Assembly (NCBI GenBank): GCA_009733715.1 | Contig: WMKJ01000053.1 | Span: 29,175-93,174, forward strand | DNA: 64,000 bases | Reading direction: 5' to 3' | From: Herpomyces periplanetae | Taxonomy: Eukaryota > Ascomycota > Laboulbeniomycetes > Herpomycetales > Herpomycetaceae | Part shown: positions 1 through 10,441 of the stretch, piece after piece | Numbering within the stretch: position 1 is the first letter of the stretch | Layout: each line of letters starts with the position of its first letter | Translations under genes and position numbers: made by a program | Notes under the pieces: generated by a model | Told to the model about the DNA's origin: nothing | What the model saw: only the letters and a program-made list of their open reading frames with translations | Database searches by the model: none

Positions 1-141
1 ATCGAGATCAAGTGTTAGCGATACGTAGATTTGGAAGGAACGACTGGAGAAAATGGGTAAGCCGATCAAATTAACGATGGTACGGACCAGTAAAAGCGGT
101 TGAAATAAACCGTATTGGGACGGAATTGTGAACAAATCCAT
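1..141 (-). CDS. Possible 5' end of a gene running off the left edge, function unknown
   Basis: An open frame of 47 codons starts with ATG at 141 on the minus strand and is still open at base 1. The predicted start is hydrophobic (MDLFTIPSQYGLFQPLL then a second hydrophobic stretch), so it could be a signal anchor or membrane segment. No family was recognised. An open frame this short occurs by chance fairly often, so this is only a candidate. A stretch of AT-rich sequence without a CACGTG element lies upstream. Confidence 0.25.
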   Translation of the reverse strand, partial: MDLFTIPSQYGLFQPLLLVRTIVNLIGLPIFSSRSFQIYVSLTLDLD

Positions 142-540
142 AGCACCTTCCTTTTACGCCCAAACACACATTTCAATTCAAAAACCGTTCGTTTCCTAAT
201 TAGGCAATCTAATTACTTGGTTTTACCTAAAAGAGTAATTTCCCGTTAAGGTCACGTTTAAATTACCCACTTCCTTCACCCTCGACAACGCCACTGCCTG
301 TGGCGTGGCCGAGGAAGCCGGCCGTGCGCCACACAGAGGGAGTTTGCCTGTGGCGAGAAGAGCGTTTCCGAGGCATCGGGTTAACTAGTTATTCCTGGCA
401 ACTCGGTGGTGGGGTTTTGATTTCGCTTGCTGGGCTTCTCTCTCACGTTACACCATTAGAGTTACTCGTTGGGGATTCATGGTTGGCTCTCACTCGCAAG
501 TGTATTGGAGGGAGAAATTGAACTTGTGCATTTGCATTAA

Positions 541-651
541 CATGTGTGTGTGCGTGAGTGTGTGCGTGTGCGTGTGCGTGTGCATGTACGTGTACGTCTA
601 CGTCTACGTCTACGTGTGCATGTATGCCAGTATGCCAGTATGCCAGTATAC
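541..651. repeat. GT / ACGTCT microsatellite
   Basis: Alternating GT and GC dinucleotides change into TACGTC hexamers and then into three copies of TATGCCAG-like units. It is imperfect and graded, as expected for an old slipping repeat. Confidence 0.8.
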
Positions 652-1071
652 CCATCTGCATCCTATTCCCCCCTTCCCTTCCAATCTTCGCTAATTCAAA
701 TAATGGACATCCTTTACTCTTTCAAAAATTTATTATTCCCTTCTGTAAACATTTCAAATCTTATCAACTTTTTTGCCCATTTCTCCATCACAATTAGCCC
801 CTCCATCAGTACCTTCATCTTCGTCATCATCGCCATTATTACCCATATCTTTCAAGCACTCTTTGTACATGGATCCCTATTTCCATTTACAAACTACCTC
901 AATCTAATAATCTTAGTTTATTCCAATCATCTTTGCTCGATTACACAACTCAACTTCACCAGCTATAAAATCCTATCATTCTTTTGCTAAACGACATTTT
1001 CAATCTGTTTCTCACTCTGTAGTACAATTTAATTAATCCTTACTCAAAATAACTCTTCAATCCAAGTCATG

Positions 1072-1076
1072 AGTGA

Positions 1077-1113
<37 letters not shown>

Positions 1114-1147
1114 AGTGTGTGCGTGTGCGTGTGCGTGTGCGTGTATG
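1072..1147. repeat. (GT)n microsatellite
   Basis: GAGT units pass into about twelve uninterrupted GT units and then into GTGTGC units. Confidence 0.85.
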
Positions 1148-1867
1148 TACATCAGATATTATTTCCCACTCATTCCTCTCCTTCTCTCTGTCCAATGAAA
1201 TTCTTGTTTTCCTTTCACCCATACTAAATTATTTACATGTCTCATGATATTTAATTCATTAATAACTACACTTTTCTTCACTGTAGCTGTATCATTGTGA
1301 TCCTCGTCTTCATTACCTCCGTAGTAGCTCATTCGACATTCTACGTAAACTTCATTCGCTAATGCACACCGGGGTCGAATTGGTCGGGTTATTCATCCGG
1401 TTTTGCTTGTTTCAATAATCCCTCACTCTGTTGCGATACTTGCTACTAACTCCTGTACACCTCTTTACACACTCCATCATTAATGAATGTATTCGTAAGT
1501 AAACCCCTTGAATGACTTACCGTACCAATCCGCGTAAACTTGGCAATTCTTTTAATATTTCCCTCCACCCTTTTGATAACAAATCCTCCAACTACCAACT
1601 ACATTCAAGCACAGTTACTTCGCCACAAATAACTTTTAACCATCAAGTCATATTGAACCATTTCTTTCTCTTTTTCTCTTTTGCTCATCATTACATGCAC
1701 GTATAATTTTCCATGAAATTTTAACATTCCAATCCCTACCTCATGTCACCTCCCACTACATTCGTATACTGCACGTGATGGTCCAATCCCTTTATGGCGC
1801 TCTTACAAGGTAAGTTTATACGACTCTCCCGACTGTTCAACAATTTCTCTTTTCATACCAAATGATT

Positions 1868-2062
1868 TTCATTCTATCCCACTCTATACCATGCCATCCT
1901 ATCTCGTCCCGTCCTGTATAGTTCCATCCCGTCAGTCCCAACCCAACCCAACCCATCTCATCTCATCTCACCTTAACTAGATTCCTCTCTACCCAACCCA
2001 ATCCAATCCAATCCAATCCAATCCAATCCAACCCAACCCAACCCAACCCAACCCAACTCCAC
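1868..2062. repeat. Degenerate 5-bp array, CCCAA/TCCAA/TCTCA type
   Basis: Units of five bases (ATGCC, GTCCC, CCCAA, TCTCA, TCCAA, CCCAA again) follow one another with drifting sequence but constant period. The minus strand reads TTGGG repeats, so it could form G-quadruplexes. It is not a TTAGGG telomere repeat. Confidence 0.8.
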
Positions 2063-3254
2063 GTTACCTTAGCTCCACCATCACATGATCTGCCCCTCCG
2101 ATCTTATATGCAAACGTTCTTCCCTTCGTATATTATCTAGTTGTTGCATGTTCTAATGCCGCTTGTCACTGGATTATTTATTCATTGCTAAAATGGGATT
2201 AACTCTTTGATTCATTTTTACGTTAACGTACTCACTTTTAACACTTTTCCATTAACATATCCATACCATTCATAAATACCCTTTGCTAATTGTTTCGCTG
2301 AACTATTATCTTGTATTACTCGACTATTCTCTCGTAATCCTTGCCCGTGCATTTGATTTATCCTGCACTACTTATCACGATAACAAGGTAAACGCAAACA
2401 ACTTCTACAATCGTTGTTTAATTGCCTTTTTTATTTCCCTTTTTCATCCAGAATTATAAACCGTACTTTTTTCCCTTTTGCCTCTCCCATCATTCCATAT
2501 TATCATCCCTTGCATACTTAAAACTCCTAAATTGCAAGATACTAACTGTACACCAATGTATTCCTGTATGACCCTTCGGAAATGCATGTACGAAAATCGT
2601 GTATCAATTATGCCATATCCCACTACACACATTTCCGTATCATTTTATCCCTAAATCCGGTTTTTTCCTTCCCGCAAAATCCCAAATTTACACAACCCCA
2701 TCATACCTATTCTACTATATCCCATTCAACTTACTCGTATGCTTCATTCTCCCGTAAATATGGTCTATGTTAATCCCTTTTCGGCTCGGCTTGGCCCGAC
2801 ACAACCTTCGGATTGCTCATCCTTCCATGCTAGTCGGCGCGAAGCTTCGGGGGATGATTCTGATCCACAAAATTGGTCTTGTCAAGCTCGAATTTACCCA
2901 AAAATTCCCTTTCCAACATTTTACTTTCACACATTGAATTTCTTTTCTGTATTCTCATTATGTTTATCTTATTATTCACTTTCTCTTCTCCCTTTCCCCT
3001 GCCATTTATACTTACTGTTATACCCATAATCAAAATTCCTTTAAAGTTTGATCTTTTCATTATCCATTCATCCACTAACTCACTTTAACCCCTCCTCCTT
3101 CTGCAACATCAATATCGGGTTTGTCAAGCTTCGGCACAGGTCTACCTTGGTTAATCGTGGTCCCTTAATCGCGCACTCTACAACATATGTAAATAAGCTA
3201 TACGTTCCTCCCAATTTTATAATTAGCATACAACGCGCTTAAGTAACATGTTAT

Positions 3255-3306
3255 TCATTCATCAATTCATCCATTCATCCATTCATCCATCCATCCATCC
3301 ATTCAC
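3255..3306. repeat. ATTC/ATCC tetranucleotide array
   Basis: About a dozen CATT and CATC units in tandem, mildly degenerate. Confidence 0.75.
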
Positions 3307-4920
3307 TAGTTTTCTCGGTCCCATTTCAAGCTTGTACTCGCAACATTTATTTTTCTAGTTTACACACTCCTCTTTCCAAACTAGCTGTTACTTATCCATT
3401 GCAAAATTCAATGCTGCCAAACCAACGGTATGCATTTCTACTTCAAAATAATCCGATACTTTGATACTCTTCTTTATCATCTCCTCACGATTATCTAGTC
3501 CAGCGTTTGATTTGAACATTCTGGTAAGCCACCTTACTTATTAAAGTAATTAATCACCTTTACTTGACTATTCCACCTTTGAAGAATTCATCATAGCTTC
3601 AGGACATATTTATGCATGTCTCGACCTTGCATACTACTAAGATGATGTATGGCGTTTCATGCTTATCGATAGTTTGCCCCTAGTCTGACCTTCATTATCG
3701 CGCTGTTTCTCCTCTTTTTATTTTCACTCGGCTTAGCTTGTCATATCATCATTTACACATACCCACGCGTATTCACGGCTATACTTTACCGTGCCCGTCC
3801 GCACCACACATAGTCTATATAGTAAGGACTTTAAACACGCCATTGCGTGTGGTACGACCAACTGGTCTTGAATGCTCATACCACCAAATATACTGCCAAT
3901 GATAACGCACCGTTATTTTTCAGACTTTTACCTTGACAAATTATTCCTCTTATGAACCTACGAACTGCTTCATCAAGTCGTTTCCGACAAGCCCGATTAA
4001 TTTAGTGGCAAGACATATTTGCTCAAGTTAATAGTGCTCATTTTCCTTTGTAACATAACCTTTTTACTTTACTAGCGTATTTCATTCACAAGCCGAATCT
4101 GATTCATCTTTCATCTGCGACAAAGTACTACTAATTAAATAAATTTTTGCCTACCAACGAACCTCTCAATTACATTAACTACTTTTTTCTATTGCCATAC
4201 TTGTAACTATCCGCCCATCAAGTTCCGTCATTACCTAATCTCAAAATCGTCTGCAAATTAAGCATTAAGTAATAGTAGCAAATGTTTACCGCTAATGCCC
4301 CAATCACATGATAAAAATACTTGAACAGTATTACTAAGTTATTTATTCTACTTTTGTATGAAGCACAGGGCAGAGACTTTGAAGGGTGGGTATAATACGC
4401 ATAGACAAATGTTCACCCACGAATATTAACCATATAACATACATTGACCGGGATACACTTAATAAATCAATCATGATGAGTTAATTTACGGAGTTTTGTG
4501 AGCATAACCATCGACCATGTGAAACAGTTAAATTGCCGAGGCATACAGTTTAAACAAATTTGTACGCACATCCTAAAAACACGTTGACATGACCTTACAC
4601 TCCCGAACATCACCAATAATTCCCATTGACACAACTCATTACAATTTATCCTTATATATTAACAAAAGAATGTATTGCAAGAATAATCTTTTCTTAATTA
4701 TTCAACCTTTGACCATTACCATTGCCATTGCCCTCTCCCTCACCACCATTCTCCCCCAACGCCCCTCAACTATGCCTCCCACGTGACCAATCACCTAATC
4801 ACTGCGTCATTTAGATAGGATGCCGGAAGGGGAGTATATCCGAACATTTTGGTGTGGTTGGCTTGGTAGATTTTTCGAGTTGTTAAAAACTATTCAAAAT
4901 ACTGAATTATTTTGGGAATA

Positions 4921-5146
4921 TCATGCTATGCTATTCCATGTCATGTCATACCGTACTATGCCATGTCATGCCATGCCTTGCTACGCTGTGCCATGCAGCT
5001 CCATGCGATGCAATGCTATGCAAAATAATGCTATCCTACACCCTTCCCATACCATATCGTGCCACGCCACACTACACTATACCTTGCCATGCCATGCCAT
5101 GCCATGCTGTGCAATGCAATGTAATGCAATGCCATGATGTTTATAT
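4921..5146. repeat. Degenerate 5-bp array, ATGCC/ATGCT/ATGTC type
   Basis: Over 220 bases most units are CATGC/CATGT variants in a 5-bp period. Because five is not a multiple of three, all three frames stay open for a while, which explains short apparent ORFs here. They are not genes. Confidence 0.8.
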
Positions 5147-6792
5147 ACTCTTTTAAAATGAATTTACTGTTGCTGCACTTAATAGTTGGACTTTGGTCAC
5201 CTTTGTCCAGTTAAACATTCACGGATTAACGAAACGCTGTAACCAATTGATTCAGGGGAACCGGGTAAGCACAGTACATATTCAGTGGAACTGCGTTTAT
5301 CAAGGATAAAAATGTTTGCTAATCCGTGGACTTGATGCATTAAATATAATGATATAAATTTTATTTAGGGAAAATGAAGAATTTTTCATAAACTTGTATC
5401 GGTCGTATACCCATTTCTTCGAGAATGGTTTATAACCCAATGTCACTGTCGTTATCTTTACTGTATTAAATCTTTTCATGAACGGGATTTTCCTTGTCGA
5501 TCACACCGGAACGAGTCACGCGTACATCCCCTTGGTGTTCAAGTGAATCATGCGCGTAGCTAAAAGTGCAAAGTTGATTACTGCGCCTTGCTTTTACTGG
5601 CTGGTCAATAATCCTCATGCGCCGGCAAGCCTAACCTTCTTCCACGTTTACGAGCTACGTTTCATTATCACCGTGCATAAGAGAAGTTTTCTTCGAAATG
5701 TTTTTTTTTCCCCTACTACCCTACGGTATGCTAACCGCTCCTTAAGTTAACCTCTGCGGCCGTTATATGACAACGCTGTTCGTAACATTGATATTATGTA
5801 TAATCATCTGGAACGATTTGTGAGGTCACACGTTACAGTGGTTTTGTCATTGCGTAATATGTTGGCAAGACTAATTTACGGTTGTGTCTGAGTTGACGTT
5901 ATATCTTCAATGTTTAAACCCTGCTCATGCCTTTAACGTGTACGTGTAACTTTGAAGCGTGAATTTTCAATGAGTGTGCAAGTAATAGTTAATTGCATGC
6001 ATAAAGTAGTCTACATCTACGAATAACGAATCACCTTTTGCCTACAAGCTTACGCTGTGAATAACGATAACGAACATATACAAGCTTGTCACTCCATTCG
6101 TCGCAGACTGGGGTGTGCTCATTTTACACAATCCCGATTAGCGTTACACGCGTGCGTACGCTTGCCGCGAAGACCACTGACGTACAAGTTGAGCGCTCAG
6201 GTACAAATTAATAGTGTAAATGAACGGGTTCACATGTTCGGGGAAATTACCTCGGAGTTATGCTAATAACTTGTAATGTACAAGTCACAATATGGCGTGT
6301 GTCTATGTGTATGCGTACGGTCGATTGTCAATTGAGACTATGACTTGGGCAAGGGAACTTTGACACTGTTAACGGGATAAATAGTTTGACGCTACTTAAT
6401 GTCTTACACCTAAAGTCGCTTCAAACAACAATACTAGTGTGTGAGTAGGCAAGTCAAATTCCCCGATTTCATAAAACTCACCGACAAACGCAAGGCTCAA
6501 TAATACAATTTGCTTAACATGGATAGGTGATGAATTGTATTGTTTTAAATGTTCAAGTTAAACTGGGATTGACGGTTTAAAAACTTCGGATTGAATTATG
6601 CAGGAACAAAGGATTTTTCCACTTGCGAGCCCCAGTGAACAAAAGGAATGGGTAAAGAGTGAGAGTTGAAGGTCCGGAGTGTGCATGCGCATGCACATGC
6701 GTATGTGCATGAAAGTGTGCATGTGCATGAGTGAGAGGACGAAGATTGGTATGAGTGAGAATGAGCATAAGTAGCTGAACGGATTGATGCAC

Positions 6793-6948
6793 GGGTGTAT
6801 GGGTGTATGGATGTATGGATGTATGGATGTATGGATGTATGGATGTATAGATGTATAGATGTATAGGTGTATAGATGTATAGGTGTATAGATGTATAGGT
6901 GTATAGGTGTATAGGTGTATAGGTCTATAGGTCTATAGGTCTATAGGC
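6793..6948. repeat. 8-bp minisatellite (GTATGGAT / GTATAGGT)
   Basis: About nineteen tandem 8-bp units. The unit changes stepwise along the array from GTATGGGT through GTATGGAT and GTATAGAT to GTATAGGT and finally CTATAGGT, a pattern typical of local unit spread. Confidence 0.85.
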
Positions 6949-8569
6949 TCCAGTCTACACGTGCACAAACACACTTGTCCTCACCCGCTCCCTCCCCTCA
7001 CAAGAACTTTTCGGGCTCCGGCTTGTTATCCGTTTTCTGCACGGTCTCAGGCACCGCGGGCCGTGGTTCTGGACATGCCCTGGCAATAGATAGGAACATG
7101 TGATACCGGGTTCGGGCCGGTTGGAAATGGCGGTACTGGGCGGATGCCGAAGAATTTCCCGGATGGCCGAACTTTGTTAGTCGGCAGTTTAGGTCTCTAA
7201 CCAAATAGAAATGTTGATTTATTCTTGTACGGGGTTAAACAAGACATTTTAAATGGAAAATACTGATAATGAAGTTCTTTAACTAATTAATTCGTTTAAA
7301 TCAAGTTATTATGTATGAAAGACTCTTGTTCATTAATGTTATACACATGTCCACTTCAATTCTCTTGTATACCAATGATATGTTTAAGATGGTTCACAAT
7401 AATCCATGTATAAAATATTATAAAAATACATTTTAATCATCACACACTCTCTATGCATCCTGTATAAATGTTAATATATGTCAACAAGTCAATGTACAGC
7501 CAGTAATGAATTCATAATGTGAATTGAGCTATACGGACCTGACCTGGCGTAATTTTGGAAATATCGTTCATGTATAGCCGGGTAATTAAAGGGATCGTCG
7601 GTTCACGATCCAGTAATGTGTGCTTGCTAATGAGAATAAATGGAATGGGACATTCCGATTTAATTAAATTAATTATTGAAGAACACAGAAAATATATGCA
7701 TCTTTGAGGATTTTGGTATATCCTTGAATTGGTAGGGTAAGTTTAGGAGAAATAATTGCATTAAAAGTAAGTAAATCAGTACAATATACTACAAAAGCTT
7801 ATGACAACAATCGTATCGATCAGGACATTCACTCACGGATAAATCTAGGTTTCAAATTCCCCCTCAGTTCACACCCCGTCTGACCGATTAACCCGATCCA
7901 ATGGCATAAGAGAGATAACCATACAATGATAAGTTCCAGTCGAATGATAAGCGGTGTGAAATAAACGGGAACTTCTTGCATTCGTTCCGGGTAACTTGAC
8001 GCAGCAGTTACGTTGAACGTATTAAAAATGTTGCAACCCGTCGCGTGCTCGTACACCATTAACAAAAGCCTTTGCTACAAGAGTCTGCGTGTATCACGAA
8101 TCGCGCTTGCACTAATCTACATCATGTTTAGTTTGTTTTCACAAAATCTAAAATATCTATGCAAATGTATCCGTTAAACGGCAAAATTCAATAAACTTGC
8201 AACACCGTGCCCTAATATGACGTAGGACATGAATCACTTACTTACCTTAAACATTTATCTTACGCCTTCACGTTTAACCTTTCCTAATTAATTTTCCCCC
8301 GCTTAATTTTCCCTTGTTATATTTACTTTGATACGAATCATGATCATTATCATCATCTCGTCAACCCATTCTAACCATCAATTTTATCGTCATACCTACC
8401 TTTCCCCCATTTCACGATACCCCCCCAAACCTTCCCACCACAAACCACTCCCCCAGTGCCCCCAACCTACTCCACCCATTTTCATCACGTGCTCCTTCCT
8501 AAAGGGTACCTATTCCCTGCCGCCTGCCTCTCCTCTCCACTTACATAATCCGAGACCTCGGCCCGTTGG

Positions 8570-8601
8570 CACGTGATTCATTTCATCCCTGCGACCACGT
8601 G
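8570..8601. promoter_or_regulatory. Two CACGTG(A) elements upstream of ERG26
   Basis: CACGTGAT occurs at 8570 and again at 8596, 26 bp apart, in a pyrimidine-rich stretch about 250-285 bp before the ERG26 start. CACGTG is the core bound by bHLH factors (E-box, Cbf1/Pho4/USF type). A regulatory role is inferred from recurrence in front of other genes in this window. Confidence 0.45.
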
Positions 8602-8806
8602 ATCCTTTGTTGGAAAAAATTTGGAATTTTACATTTTACGGTTAACCAGCGTGATAATTGATAATGGAGATTTTGAATTTCTATGCTTGTTGTATTTTTT
8701 GCATTGCACATGATTTTATTGTATAAATTTTTGTGGGTTGTGTTGGTGAAAGCTGACACGTAAACGTACGGGGAAAAACAAACCTTTATATCAAAAGGTT
8801 CAAGTG

Positions 8807-8857
8807 ATGGTTTTTTTGTGTCGCCACGTCACGTTTGGTATAACGAACGGAAAATGA
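8807..8857 (+). other. Short upstream ORF ending on the ERG26 start (ATGA)
   Basis: An ATG at 8807 opens a 16-codon frame whose TGA (8855-8857) overlaps the first in-frame ATG of ERG26 (8854-8856) as ATGA. It is only meaningful if 8854 is the true start and the transcript begins upstream of 8807. Confidence 0.35.
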
Positions 8858-10125
8858 TAAAGTCTAAAATGTCGAATTGTGACAATGGTATGGGTAAAAC
8901 GGTATGGTTAAAGGATTATTTTGATCAGTATACATGGTCAAGATTATGGGGTCAAAAGGTTCATAATAATATTACCATTGATATGAAATTTGGGCATGTT
9001 GTGGTAACGGGCGCATGTGGTTTTCTCGGGAGTCATATCATTCGAATGATTCGTGAGAGAACAACAGACACTATTATTTCGGGTTTAGATGTTAACGCGG
9101 CGGCTGTAAGCTCGGCAAACTCTGAACATTCAATGGACAAGGCTGAACAAAGTGTGTTAAGCTTACAGTATTATGTGTGCGATGTAGCTTCGATTGACGC
9201 TGTACGCGAATTATTTAACGAATTGAACCGGGAACGTGGTCAAGTTACGGTAGTAATTCATACAGCTTCACCGCAGTTAACGGCTTCAGATGCAGTCTTA
9301 CGTCGTGTGAACATTGAAGGAGCGCGTTCCATAGTTCAAATTTGTCAAGAAGCTAATGTGCACGCTCTCGTTTATACAAGTTCGGCCAGTGTTGTCATGA
9401 ATCACTCAATGACTCTCGTTAACGCTAATGAAAGTTGGCCGGTACAAGTTGACGCTGACCAACCTGAATATTACGCTACAACTAAAGCGTATGCTGAGCG
9501 TATTGTACTTAATGCAAATCGAAAACAGAATTATCTATTAACGTGTGCATTACGACCATCGGGTATGTTTGGTGAAGGTGATACGCAGATGTTGCCCCGG
9601 ATGATTGAAACTTCACGTCGGGGTAAATCACGGTTTTTAATCGGATCTGATGATAATTTATTCGATTTTACATACGTTGGCAATGTCGCACACGCTCATT
9701 TACTCGCTGCTACAGCGTTACTCCAAACCTATAAGCTTCGACCAACGATACCGTTAGATATGGAGCGTGTAGACGGTGAAGCATTTTTCATAACTAATAA
9801 TCAACCTATGTTCTTCTGGGACTTTGTACGTGCTGTATGGAGAGAGTTAGGAGATTATGAAGCTTATGCACACATGTGGAAAATTCCCGCGTGCTGGCTC
9901 AGTGCGTGTATTGGTGTATCGGAATTTTTTCTCGGGTTAACGGGGAAAAGGCCTAAATTGACCCGTAAGCAGATACGGTTTGCAAGTTTAACGCGCTTCT
10001 ATTGTATCACTAAAGCGCGGCAACGGCTAGCTTACGAACCCATAGTGTCATTAGACGAGGCAATAAAGCGTAGTGTTAGATGGTTTGTGGAGCGTGAAGC
10101 TACCGAGGACATTGGGAAAACGTAA
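8854..10125 (+). CDS. ERG26: Sterol-4-alpha-carboxylate 3-dehydrogenase (decarboxylating)
   Basis: This enzyme oxidises the 3-hydroxyl of 4-carboxysterols with NAD(P)+ and releases CO2 during C-4 demethylation in ergosterol synthesis, at the ER with Erg25 and Erg27. The sequence shows a Rossmann glycine motif (VVTGACGFLG, about residue 50), a catalytic YxxxK (YATTKAYAERIV, about residue 207), the family stretch ALRPSGMFGEGD and the LFDFTYVGN motif. A hydrophobic segment lies near the C-terminus (about 9890-9950). The frame is open upstream to 8818, but the first ATG is 8854 (423 residues). A later ATG at 8983, directly before the Rossmann strand, would give about 380 residues, closer to the usual size, so the first 43 residues may not be translated. 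Single exon. TYW1 follows on the same strand after about 300 bp. Confidence 0.88.
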   Translation: MIKSKMSNCDNGMGKTVWLKDYFDQYTWSRLWGQKVHNNITIDMKFGHVVVTGACGFLGSHIIRMIRERTTDTIISGLDVNAAAVSSANSEHSMDKAEQSVLSLQYYVCDVASIDAVRELFNELNRERGQVTVVIHTASPQLTASDAVLRRVNIEGARSIVQICQEANVHALVYTSSASVVMNHSMTLVNANESWPVQVDADQPEYYATTKAYAERIVLNANRKQNYLLTCALRPSGMFGEGDTQMLPRMIETSRRGKSRFLIGSDDNLFDFTYVGNVAHAHLLAATALLQTYKLRPTIPLDMERVDGEAFFITNNQPMFFWDFVRAVWRELGDYEAYAHMWKIPACWLSACIGVSEFFLGLTGKRPKLTRKQIRFASLTRFYCITKARQRLAYEPIVSLDEAIKRSVRWFVEREATEDIGKT

Positions 10126-10429
10126 CCGAGTATTTTGGGGGAAGATGATAAGGTAGACAGGCGTAGGTGGGTAACGGAGTTTGGGATACCTTGTAAAGCA
10201 AATGGAAAGGCAGAGATGGGTGATTATTTTGGTGGGTGTAGGCACGAGACTTCTTCTATAAATGGGAGGGATGTGAGGTGTGTTTAACCAATTTAATAGT
10301 TAACCGAGGAAGGGTAATCACTGACACGCTTAGGTTCGTTCTCATGATATTTTTTGCCAAAACCTAGACTTAACTTGTCTTGCGATACACTGAATTAAGT
10401 TGTAGTGTAAATATCGGGAGACTACGTGA
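10126..10429. other. Spacer between ERG26 and TYW1
   Basis: About 300 bases without a supported gene. It probably holds the ERG26 3' UTR and the TYW1 promoter, and possibly a small TYW1 first exon that could not be identified. Confidence 0.5.
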
Positions 10430-10441
10430 TCATGGGTAACG

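Larger units (their letters stand above)
142..8806. other. Gene-poor region, about 8.7 kb
   Basis: No open frame reaches 150 codons on either strand and none of the shorter ones resembles a known family or can be joined by good splice sites into one. The region contains GT/ACG microsatellites, CCCAA, ATGCC and ATCC arrays and an 8-bp minisatellite, listed separately. A small hydrophobic frame (7829-8065, minus) and CACGTG elements at 1772, 4780 and 6958 were seen but no gene could be attached to them. Composition is locally pyrimidine-rich on the plus strand (for example 1850-2060, 8280-8560). It may be species-specific spacer, or hold non-coding RNAs that cannot be recognised by eye. Confidence 0.6.

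Noticed and set aside
544-990. Plus-strand frame of 148 codons with Val/Arg repeats
   Set aside because: It begins inside a GT microsatellite and continues through AT-rich sequence without any recognisable feature.
1936-2062. TTGGG repeats as telomere
   Set aside because: Units are degenerate, internal, and mixed with other pentamers; no TTAGGG-type array is present.
7070-7120. tRNA-like T arm (ACCGG GTTCGGG CCGGT)
   Set aside because: The loop lacks the conserved A58 and no acceptor, D or anticodon arms fit around it.
7829-8065. Small hydrophobic minus-strand frame
   Set aside because: Could be a small membrane protein, but there is no homology, no splice partner and only 75 codons.
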